This document shows positions 1 through 6,602 of a stretch of DNA of 64,000 nucleotides, piece after piece. The notes beneath the pieces were generated by a model, which ran no database searches, was not told where the DNA came from, and saw only the letters and a list, made by a program, of their open reading frames with translations. How positions within the stretch are numbered: position 1 is the first letter of the stretch; every line of letters begins with the position of its first letter. Origin of the DNA: Chelativorans sp. ZYF759. Lineage in GTDB: Bacteria; Pseudomonadota; Alphaproteobacteria; Rhizobiales; Rhizobiaceae. The position numbers were made by a program, and so were the translations under genes. The stretch covers positions 124,255-188,254 of the forward strand of contig NZ_WVVV01000005.1 in NCBI RefSeq assembly GCF_012911015.1, written 5' to 3'.

Positions 1-342
1 ATCGAGTATCAGGCGCCGCGAACCCACCGCGCGGTGCTGACAGGCAGTGCCCGCTGGGTCACCGGCCTGGAGAGGGACGGGTTCTATCGGTTGCTCGCCG
101 AGGCTCTTGCCCCTTCCTCCGATCCCTACCTGGCTGGTCTCGACGAAGACCGGCTCGGCTATGTCGACGCCGGTCGCATCTATGCCGCCTACCGGGGCCA
201 GCATCACCGAGGCGAAAGCGAGGCAGCCGCGGAAAGCTGGCAGGCCTTCACCACGCTGACACCGGCCTTTGCGCGCCGGCCGGATTCGCCCGCCGGTCAG
301 GTCGGAAGCGGGGTGACGATGTTCGGTCTGTCGGAGGACTGA
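1..342 (+). CDS. C-terminal fragment of an unidentified protein (5' end outside window)
   Basis: The frame is open from the first base and stops at 340-342, giving 113 residues of a longer protein. The visible part is soluble, without membrane segments, and has an Ala/Arg-rich helical character. A string with Tyr-Arg-Leu-Leu-Ala-Glu and a Tyr-Val-Asp-Ala-Gly-Arg-Ile-Tyr segment lies near the middle, and the end is Gly/Asp-rich. I do not recognise the family. The next gene on the same strand starts 77 nt later, so it may belong to the same transcription unit as the ferric-reductase-like gene, but nothing in the fragment shows a functional link. Confidence 0.6.
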   Translation: MEYQAPRTHRAVLTGSARWVTGLERDGFYRLLAEALAPSSDPYLAGLDEDRLGYVDAGRIYAAYRGQHHRGESEAAAESWQAFTTLTPAFARRPDSPAGQVGSGVTMFGLSED

Positions 343-419
343 TCGCGCTGTTGCGGCCTCGCAAAGGCAACCAAACGCGGACAGGCCCGTTTCGCAGAAG
401 GCCTGGATATGAAGTCGCG

Positions 420-1733
420 ATGAGTTTGAAGATCATCTTTTGGATTGCCGCCGCCTTCGTGGCGGTTGCACTGCCCTTCCTCGTTCTCCTGTCGGGAGAG
501 CGGGTCGAGGGGCATGCGCTGTTGTTCGACTTCTCGATGGGCCTGGGCTTCGGTGCACTTGCGCTGGCCAGTCTCCAATTCGCACTGACGGCCCGATTCA
601 GGCGCATGACGCATCCTTTCGGCGTCGACATTATCTATCTGTTCCACCGCTATCTGGCGATCGGTGCCGTTGCGGTGATGCTCGGACATTTCGCCATCCT
701 TTACATCTGGTACGAGCCGGCACTTGGCGTGCTCAATCCGCTGGAAGCACGCTGGGAACTCACATCGGGCCGCGTGGCGCTCGGCTGCTTCATCGTGCTC
801 GTGGTCAGCTCCGAATTCCGCAAGTGGCTGAAGCTCGAATATGAGCTCTGGCGTTACCTGCACGTGGCCCTTGCCGTCATAGGCTTCGGCGCAGCCGTCG
901 CGCATGTGCTCGGCGTCGGCCGTTTTACGGCCGCGGCCGACCAGCGCGCGCTCTGGCTGGGGGTCACGCTGGGCTGGCTCGTGCTGCTGCTTTGGGTGCG
1001 ACTGGGCAAGCCGTGGAAGCAGCGCAACAATCCGTGGAAAGTGGTCGACAATATCGAGCGCCATGGTGGGGTTCATTCGCTGGTCTTCGAGCCCCAGGGC
1101 AGGGCGTTGTCGAAATGGAAACCGGGACAGTTCGTCTGGCTTACCCTGGAAAATTCGCCCTTCGGCCTGCGCGAGCATCCCTACACCATCTCCAACGCGC
1201 CGGAGCAGGGGCCGAACATCATGCTTTCCATCAAGCCGCTCGGCGATTTTTCGGAACGGGCCGTGGGGACCGAAAAGGGCGCCACCGCCTATATCGATGG
1301 TCCCTACGGTGTGTTCTCGATCGACAGCCATCCCGACGCGACAGGTTTCGTCCTCATCGCAGGCGGCGTCGGTATCACGCCCATTATGTCCAATCTCCAC
1401 GCCATGCAGGCGCGCAATGACCGTCGGCCCGCAGTGCTCTTTTACGCCAATTCGAGCTGGGATGACGCCGCCTTTCGTGACGAGCTCGAAACGCTAAGCG
1501 GGCAGATCGACCTCAAGGTGGTTCACATTCTGGAGGAAACGCCCGATGACTGGGACGGCGAGGAGGGCTATCTCGACAAGGAAATCATGGAACGCCACCT
1601 CCCGGCCGATCGTAAGGGTTTCCGCTATTTTCTATGCGGACCGACACCGATGACCGATGCCGCCCGGAAGGCGCTGACCGATCTTGGCGCACCGCTCACG
1701 CACATCGATTCCGAAATCTTCGACATGGTCTGA
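420..1733 (+). CDS. Ferric-reductase-like transmembrane flavoprotein (NOX/FRE-type ferredoxin reductase)
   Basis: This 437-residue protein has an N-terminal bundle of about six to seven membrane helices (roughly residues 1-200) with histidines in an HRY segment and in HVALAV/HVLGV segments. These are typical of the heme-binding ferric reductase-like domain. A cytosolic FAD/NAD(P)H reductase module follows. REHPYTISNAP is the FAD-binding motif, VLIAGGVGITPIMSNL is the NAD(P) pyrophosphate loop, and CGPTPM near the end is the nicotinamide-side Cys motif. It should move electrons from NAD(P)H through FAD and heme across the membrane to Fe(III) or oxygen. The ATG at 420 is preferred to upstream TTG codons because the hydrophobic segment begins immediately after it. 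It is followed after 11 nt by a tiny membrane peptide and then gdhA. The true electron acceptor cannot be read from sequence. Confidence 0.85.
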   Translation: MSLKIIFWIAAAFVAVALPFLVLLSGERVEGHALLFDFSMGLGFGALALASLQFALTARFRRMTHPFGVDIIYLFHRYLAIGAVAVMLGHFAILYIWYEPALGVLNPLEARWELTSGRVALGCFIVLVVSSEFRKWLKLEYELWRYLHVALAVIGFGAAVAHVLGVGRFTAAADQRALWLGVTLGWLVLLLWVRLGKPWKQRNNPWKVVDNIERHGGVHSLVFEPQGRALSKWKPGQFVWLTLENSPFGLREHPYTISNAPEQGPNIMLSIKPLGDFSERAVGTEKGATAYIDGPYGVFSIDSHPDATGFVLIAGGVGITPIMSNLHAMQARNDRRPAVLFYANSSWDDAAFRDELETLSGQIDLKVVHILEETPDDWDGEEGYLDKEIMERHLPADRKGFRYFLCGPTPMTDAARKALTDLGAPLTHIDSEIFDMV

Positions 1734-1744
1734 CGGAGAGCCTC

Positions 1745-1834
1745 ATGCGTCCGCAAATCGCGCTTGCCATCGCAATCCTTTTGACCGGCTTCACCGTACT
1801 GTGTGCGGTGCTCTTCGCCGTGGTGCTTAACTAG
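1745..1834 (+). CDS. 29-residue single-span membrane microprotein
   Basis: ATG at 1745 follows a good ribosome-binding site (GGAGAG, 5 nt spacing) and encodes only 29 residues. Almost all of them form one hydrophobic helix with a short basic N-terminus (Met-Arg-Pro-Gln). It lies 11 nt after the stop of the ferric-reductase-like gene and 11 nt before gdhA, so the three look cotranscribed. The size, single helix and position after a heme/flavin membrane oxidoreductase resemble accessory peptides such as CydX, but no homology is claimed. Either a small subunit of the membrane reductase or a leader-like peptide would fit. Confidence 0.5.
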   Translation: MRPQIALAIAILLTGFTVLCAVLFAVVLN

Positions 1835-1845
1835 AAAGGTCTTCC

Positions 1846-3207
1846 ATGTCCGACCGCGCGGCCGCGCTGACGCGCGAATTGATGTCCGAGATCGCCGCCT
1901 GGCACGCGGGCGAGGAGGAATATCTCCAGGCCGTCGAAGAAGTCGTGCGGGCCGTCATCACGGTTGAGAAGGCCGATGCGCAGTACACGGCCGCCCGCGT
2001 CCTGCGGCGGCTGGCGGAGCCCGACCGCGTCATCGCCTTCCGCGTTGAGTGGGCCGATGACAAGGGCGAGATCCGGCTCAATCGCGGCTGGCGGGTGCAG
2101 CATTCCAACCTGATGGGGCCGTATAAGGGCGGGCTGCGTTTTCACCCCTCGGTGACACGCTCGATCCTCAAATTCCTGGCCTTCGAGCAGACCTTCAAGA
2201 ATTCCCTCACCGATCTGCCGCTCGGCGGAGGCAAGGGGGGCTCGGATTTCGATCCCTCAGGCCATTCGGATGCCGAAATCATGCGGTTCTGCCAGGCCTT
2301 CATGGGCGAACTCGTCCGCTATATCGGCCCCTCGCGCGACGTGCCGGCCGGCGACATCGGCGTGGGAACGCGGGAGATCGGCTATCTGGCGGCCGCCTAC
2401 AAGCGGGCTACCGGCGAGGCGGAGGGCGCGATCACAGGCAAGGCGCTCTGCATCGGCGGGAGCGAATTGCGGGTCGAGGCGACGGGGTACGGGCTTGTCT
2501 ATTTCGTCTGCGCCATGCTCGCGCGTGCGGGAGAGGAGATCGAGGGCAAGCGGGTGGCGATCTCCGGCAAAGGTAATGTCGCGCGTCACGCGGCGCGCAA
2601 GGCCATGCAACTTGGTGCGACGGTGGTGAGCCTGAGCGATTCTTCCGGCCTTATTGCCGCTGAAGATGGGTTGAGCGTCGAAGCGCTGGACTGGATCACC
2701 GCGCGTGCCGATGCCGGCCAGTCCGTGGACACGCCGCCAAAGCGCGTGGGATTCGAATATCTGCCCGGAAAGAAGCCATGGCAAATCGAATGCGACATAG
2801 CTCTGCCTTGTGCGACCCAGAACGAGCTTGATGCGGACGATGCGCGCGCGCTCGTCGAAGGCGGTTGCCGCTTTGTCGCCGAAGGCGCGAACATGCCTTT
2901 GACCAACAAGGCCGCGGCGGTTCTGTTGAAGGCGGGAGTTCTCCATGCACCCGGAAAAGCGTCCAACGCCGGGGGAGTTGTGGTCTCGGCCCTTGAAATG
3001 CGCCAGAACGCGGCCTTCCGTTCGATGCCGGCCGAGGAGGTCGACGGCCTGCTTCGCGACATCATGGTCGGCATCCACAGGCTGATCTGCGAGGAGGCCA
3101 ATCGCGGCACGGCCAAGTCGACGGCGGAGGTCGACTATGTTCGCGGCGCCAACATCGCCGCCTACCGCAGGCTGGCCCGCGCCGTCGTCGATCATGGTCT
3201 GATCTGA
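1846..3207 (+). CDS. gdhA: Glutamate dehydrogenase (Glu/Leu/Phe/Val dehydrogenase family)
   Basis: This is a 453-residue protein of the hexameric NADP-type glutamate dehydrogenase family (E. coli GdhA is 447 residues). It interconverts 2-oxoglutarate plus ammonium and L-glutamate in the cytosol. The substrate domain carries YKGGLRFHPSV and LPLGGGKGGSDFDP, where Lys130 in the GGGKGG loop is the expected catalytic lysine. The dinucleotide domain has a GKGNVARHAA Rossmann loop around residue 245, and EGANMPLT is also present. The ATG follows AGAAAGG with 6 nt spacing. It is the third gene of a tight run after the ferric-reductase-like gene and the microprotein. NADP specificity is inferred from resemblance to GdhA, not proven. 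Confidence 0.95.
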   Translation: MSDRAAALTRELMSEIAAWHAGEEEYLQAVEEVVRAVITVEKADAQYTAARVLRRLAEPDRVIAFRVEWADDKGEIRLNRGWRVQHSNLMGPYKGGLRFHPSVTRSILKFLAFEQTFKNSLTDLPLGGGKGGSDFDPSGHSDAEIMRFCQAFMGELVRYIGPSRDVPAGDIGVGTREIGYLAAAYKRATGEAEGAITGKALCIGGSELRVEATGYGLVYFVCAMLARAGEEIEGKRVAISGKGNVARHAARKAMQLGATVVSLSDSSGLIAAEDGLSVEALDWITARADAGQSVDTPPKRVGFEYLPGKKPWQIECDIALPCATQNELDADDARALVEGGCRFVAEGANMPLTNKAAAVLLKAGVLHAPGKASNAGGVVVSALEMRQNAAFRSMPAEEVDGLLRDIMVGIHRLICEEANRGTAKSTAEVDYVRGANIAAYRRLARAVVDHGLI

Positions 3208-3274
3208 CGCTTCGCTGCTTGCGCTCCGCACGCCGTCCAACCCACAATGCGGTCTCGTGAATGGGGAGGGCGAA

Positions 3275-4111
3275 TTGTCAGGAACCGAATACGCAGCCTA
3301 TGTAGGGCGGTCGCGCCGTGCGCAAGACACCGTCGAACCCTGGCGCGTCGAAGCCCTCGCGGCATCACTTGATCTTGAGCTTGATGCCGCGCCCGGCGCG
3401 CCGCTGCCACTGCCGTTCCACTTCGCGCTGTTCCGCGAGACGACACCGCGATCGGCGACATCTCCCGACGGCCATCCCCAGCGCGGAGTCTTCCTGCCGC
3501 CAATATCGTTGCCACGACGTATGTTCGCCGGCGGGCGCATGGTTCAGCACGCCCCGCTGGCGATTGGCGGGGAGGTCGAGCAACTGGAACGAATCGCAGC
3601 CGTCGAGGACAAGGCCAGCGCTGGCGGTCGCCTGGTGGTGGTCCGCGTGGAGTACGAGTATCGCCAGGAAGGTCAGCTCTGCCTGAGCGAGGAACGCGAC
3701 CTGATCTATCTCGAAGATCGAGGCCCGACTCCGGCCCCGGGGGCAAGCGAGACGGTGGCGGATGCGGCATGGCAGCGCGACTGGGAAATCGATCCGGTTC
3801 TCCTGTTTCGCTATTCCGCACTGACCTTCAACAGCCACCGTATCCACTACGACCAGCGCTACGCGAGAGAAGAAGAGGGCTATCCCGATCTCGTCGTCCA
3901 CGGCCCGCTTCTGGCAACGCTGCTGTGCCGGCTGGCGGAAGAGGAAGCCGGCCGTGCCATCCGGAGCTTCCGTTTCCGGGCCATGCGGCCCTTCTTTCTC
4001 GGCTGGCCCGTCCGGCTGAGGGGGCAGCCGGACGGCGAGGGCGGAGGACTAGTCGAAGCGCTGACGCCATCCGGGGAGGTGGGCATGCAGGCAACTTTCG
4101 CATTTGCCTGA
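3275..4111 (+). CDS. FAS1-like / MaoC hot-dog dehydratase (mesaconyl-CoA hydratase-like)
   Basis: This 278-residue double-hot-dog protein resembles the FAS1-like dehydratase (HTD2, mesaconyl-C4-CoA hydratase) group. The N-terminal half has the characteristic opening with a Gly-Arg-Ser segment followed by TVEPWRVEALAAS. The C-terminal half carries LFRYSALTFNSHRIHYDQRYA, where the Asn-Ser-His-Arg-Ile-His stretch is the hydratase-dehydratase catalytic region. VHGPLLATLL follows. Such enzymes hydrate or dehydrate acyl-CoA thioesters in the cytosol. The TTG at 3275 is chosen because GGGGAGGG stands 5-6 nt upstream and the family start matches there; a GTG at 3257 would add six residues. The gene lies 67 nt after gdhA. 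The physiological acyl-CoA is unknown. Confidence 0.8.
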   Translation: MSGTEYAAYVGRSRRAQDTVEPWRVEALAASLDLELDAAPGAPLPLPFHFALFRETTPRSATSPDGHPQRGVFLPPISLPRRMFAGGRMVQHAPLAIGGEVEQLERIAAVEDKASAGGRLVVVRVEYEYRQEGQLCLSEERDLIYLEDRGPTPAPGASETVADAAWQRDWEIDPVLLFRYSALTFNSHRIHYDQRYAREEEGYPDLVVHGPLLATLLCRLAEEEAGRAIRSFRFRAMRPFFLGWPVRLRGQPDGEGGGLVEALTPSGEVGMQATFAFA

Positions 4112-4213
4112 GCCAATACGAAAAGCCGGGGACGATGTCTGGAGCGTCCTTCATGCAGCAGGCGAATCTGCCACAAGGTACATCTCTTCCCAACTCCGAG
4201 ATGAGAGGACACC

Positions 4214-5233
4214 ATGGCTGCCAGCCTGCCGACAGGAAGTTTCGCCGAACTGAAATTCAGCCTCTCCGATCTTCGTGGCCCCGACGCTTCGGCCATGGAA
4301 GCCGCGCGGCAACGTCAGTTGGAACTTACCAAGCCGCCGGGCTCGCTCGGGATGCTGGAAGATCTGGCGGTGTTCCTGGCCGGCTGGCAGGCGCGCGAAA
4401 AGCCGATCCTCGATCGTGCCCAGGCGCTGATCTTTGCCGGCAATCACGGCGTCTGCGCACAAGGGGTCAATCCGTTCCCGCAGGAAGTCACCGCGCAGAT
4501 GGTTGGCAATTTCCAGAATGGCGGCGCGGCGATCAACCAGCTCTGCCTGGCCAATGGTTGCGACCTGGGGGTAATCGCCCTGGAGCTCGATCGGCCGACA
4601 GGCGATATCAGCCAGGGACCCGCCATGGACGAGGCGGAAACACTCGATGCCCTGCGCCAGGGGGCAGAAGCCGTCGATCCGCAAGCGCAGCTTCTCGTTC
4701 TCGGCGAAATGGGGATCGGCAATTCGACCATCGCAGCCGCGCTGGCCTGTGCGGTCTTTGGCGGTAACGGGGCGGACTGGGCCGGGCCGGGCACTGGTGC
4801 GGATACCGAAGGCGTTTCGCTGAAGGCACGTGTCGTCGACCGCGCGGTGGAAGCCAACCGTGCAGCGATCGGTGATCCACTGGCGACACTCGCCGCGCTC
4901 GGTGGGCGCGAGCAGGCCGCGATCTGCGGTGCTGTCCTGGAAGCGCGCGCACGGCGCATCGTGGTCATTCTCGATGGCTTCATCTGTACGTCGGCGGCCG
5001 CCGTGCTGCACCCCTTCGCCGGAGCCTTGGATCATTGCGTCGCCGGTCACGTATCAGCCGAACCCGGGCACCAGCGCCTGCTGGCGGCCATCGGCAAGAC
5101 ACCGCTCCTGTCGCTCGGCATGCGGCTTGGCGAAGGTTCGGGGGCTGCGCTGGCGGTGTCGGTCCTGCGCTCGGCGGTGGCCTGCCACAACGGGATGGCC
5201 ACCTTTGCGGAGGCTGGCGTGGCGGGGGGCTAA
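4214..5233 (+). CDS. cobT: Nicotinate-nucleotide--dimethylbenzimidazole phosphoribosyltransferase
   Basis: CobT transfers phosphoribose from nicotinate mononucleotide to 5,6-dimethylbenzimidazole, making the lower-ligand nucleotide for cobalamin. The 339-residue length is normal. Family motifs include KPPGSLGMLEDLA near residue 40, FAGNHGVCAQGVNPFP, the Gly-Gly-Ala-Ala-Ile-Asn-Gln-Leu segment, GEMGIGNST, and the C-terminal GEGSGAAL where Glu307 corresponds to the usual catalytic base. The start is ATG with GAGAGGA just upstream. cobF begins 37 nt after the stop, and a corrinoid-dependent reductive dehalogenase lies 1.4 kb downstream. That suggests cobalamin supply near its consumer. The 102-nt leader shows no recognisable cobalamin riboswitch. 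Confidence 0.93.
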   Translation: MAASLPTGSFAELKFSLSDLRGPDASAMEAARQRQLELTKPPGSLGMLEDLAVFLAGWQAREKPILDRAQALIFAGNHGVCAQGVNPFPQEVTAQMVGNFQNGGAAINQLCLANGCDLGVIALELDRPTGDISQGPAMDEAETLDALRQGAEAVDPQAQLLVLGEMGIGNSTIAAALACAVFGGNGADWAGPGTGADTEGVSLKARVVDRAVEANRAAIGDPLATLAALGGREQAAICGAVLEARARRIVVILDGFICTSAAAVLHPFAGALDHCVAGHVSAEPGHQRLLAAIGKTPLLSLGMRLGEGSGAALAVSVLRSAVACHNGMATFAEAGVAGG

Positions 5234-5270
5234 GCGCCATGCTATCCGCGGTGGACCGGAGGTACAGCTC

Positions 5271-6020
5271 TTGGAACTCAAGCTCATCGGCATCGGGACC
5301 GGCAATCCCGAGCACCTGACCCTGCAGGCCATTCGCGAGATGCGCGACTGCGATCTCATCCTCCTGCCGCGCAAGGGGGCCGACAGGCAAGACCTCGCCG
5401 ATCTGCGGCGTGGCATCTGCGAGGAACATCTGGGCGCGACCACCCGCATTGTCGAGTTCGACATGCCGGTGCGCAATGAGGCCATCATCTCCTACCGGCA
5501 GCGTGTCGACGCCTGGCACGACGAGATCGCCGAACGCTGGATGGAGGCGATTTCGGCTCATGGAACTGCCGGCAGGGTGGGGCTTCTCGTCTGGGGCGAT
5601 CCTTCGCTCTATGACAGCACGATCCGTATCGCCGAGCGGCTGTCGACGCGTGTGGATCTGCAACTCACGATCATCCCCGGCGTCACCTCGCTGCAAGGGC
5701 TCACGGCAGCACACGGCATCCCGCTCAACGAGATCGCAAAGCCCGTCGTCATCACGACCGGCCGCCGCCTGCGCGAGGAGGGTTTTCCCGACGGCGCGGA
5801 CACGGTTGCCGTCATGCTCGATGGCGAGTGCTCCTTCACCTGCCTTGATCCCGCCGGGCTCGACATCTGGTGGGGGGCTTATGTGGGCATGGCGCAGGAG
5901 GCCATCATGGCCGGCCCGCTCCGCGACCTGGCCGGCCCCATCGAAACACGCCGCGCCGAACTCCGCGCCGAAAATGGCTGGATCATGGACATCTACCTGC
6001 TGCGTCGGCGAACAGCCTGA
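5271..6020 (+). CDS. cobF: Precorrin-6A synthase (deacetylating)
   Basis: CobF is the SAM-dependent methyltransferase specific to the aerobic cobalamin pathway; it converts precorrin-5 to precorrin-6A with loss of acetate. The 249-residue protein opens with the tetrapyrrole-methylase motif IGIGTGNPEHLTLQA and has LLVWGDPSLYDSTIRI around the middle, the second conserved Gly-Asp-Pro-x-x-Tyr-Asp/Gly-Ser site. The start is a TTG at 5271, with GGAGGT about 8 nt upstream and family alignment at this point. The gene is 37 nt after cobT and probably cotranscribed. CobF occurs in aerobic B12 producers such as rhizobia and Pseudomonas, which supports the taxonomic reading of the window. Confidence 0.92.
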   Translation: MELKLIGIGTGNPEHLTLQAIREMRDCDLILLPRKGADRQDLADLRRGICEEHLGATTRIVEFDMPVRNEAIISYRQRVDAWHDEIAERWMEAISAHGTAGRVGLLVWGDPSLYDSTIRIAERLSTRVDLQLTIIPGVTSLQGLTAAHGIPLNEIAKPVVITTGRRLREEGFPDGADTVAVMLDGECSFTCLDPAGLDIWWGAYVGMAQEAIMAGPLRDLAGPIETRRAELRAENGWIMDIYLLRRRTA

Positions 6021-6065
6021 ACGCTCCGGCGAGGGTCATGGTGCCCGATTACCGGTGGCAACTAC

Positions 6066-6098
6066 TTAGTTGACATCGGTAACTAATTGCTCCCATTC
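6066..6098 (+). promoter_or_regulatory. Promoter with inverted-repeat operator for the MarR/rdhA unit
   Basis: TTAGTT (6066-6071) and AACTAA (6081-6086) form a perfect inverted repeat with a 9-nt spacer. A consensus -35 hexamer TTGACA occupies 6070-6075 inside the left arm, and a weak -10 would lie near 6093-6098. The site is 19-50 nt upstream of the marR start at 6118. The arrangement fits a MarR-family repressor acting on its own gene and the dehalogenase behind it. Operator and promoter assignment are inferred. Confidence 0.55.
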
Positions 6099-6117
6099 TC
6101 CGGAAGCGGGAGGAATG

Positions 6118-6564
6118 ATGACGGATTTTCAGCTGCACCAAAGACTGGGCTACCGGGTCTCGCGCCTGTCGCGCATCATGCAGTCCCGGCTCGAGGGCCT
6201 GATCGCCAAACAGGGCCTGACGCGGCTGATGTGGTGCGTGCTCACCGGCGTCGGCGAGGAGGGTGTCACGACCCCTTCCGACCTTGCGGATTATATCGGC
6301 ATCACTAGGCCTGCCACGTCGCGGCTTCTTCGCGAGATGGAGGCCAAGGGCATGGTTGCACGCAATGGCAGCGATGCGGACGGACGGGGCAGGACCGTGT
6401 CCGTCACCCCGCTCGGGCGCGATCTGCTGGAAGCCGCGCGTCCGTCGATTGAAGCCGTCAACGATCACTTCACGACCAAGATCGCGCCGGATGAACTGGC
6501 GCTGGCCATGTCCGTGCTGGACCGGCTCGCCGCTGGTGAGGACGAACAGCTCACGCGGCTTTGA
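6118..6564 (+). CDS. MarR-family transcriptional regulator, likely controls rdhA
   Basis: This 148-residue winged-helix protein belongs to the MarR family. The recognition region is TTPSDLADYIGITRPATSRLLREMEAKGMV (start TTPSDLAD, recognition helix RPATSRLL), and the wing RNGSDADGRGRTVSVT follows. The remaining N- and C-terminal helices would form the dimer interface. Start 6118 is preferred to the ATG one codon earlier because GGGAGG then has 5 nt spacing. rdhA starts 39 nt downstream in the same orientation. MarR-type regulators next to reductive dehalogenase genes are known in organohalide-respiring bacteria, so an aromatic (perhaps halophenolic) ligand is a reasonable inference. A good inverted repeat sits in its promoter. 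Confidence 0.88.
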   Translation: MTDFQLHQRLGYRVSRLSRIMQSRLEGLIAKQGLTRLMWCVLTGVGEEGVTTPSDLADYIGITRPATSRLLREMEAKGMVARNGSDADGRGRTVSVTPLGRDLLEAARPSIEAVNDHFTTKIAPDELALAMSVLDRLAAGEDEQLTRL

Positions 6565-6602
6565 ACGCGTAATGCGGCCATTGCGGCCGGGAGGAAGATG
6601 TC

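Noticed and set aside
4112-4213. Possible cobalamin riboswitch before cobT
   Set aside because: The 102-nt leader is too short for the full aptamer and shows no convincing B12-box sequence.
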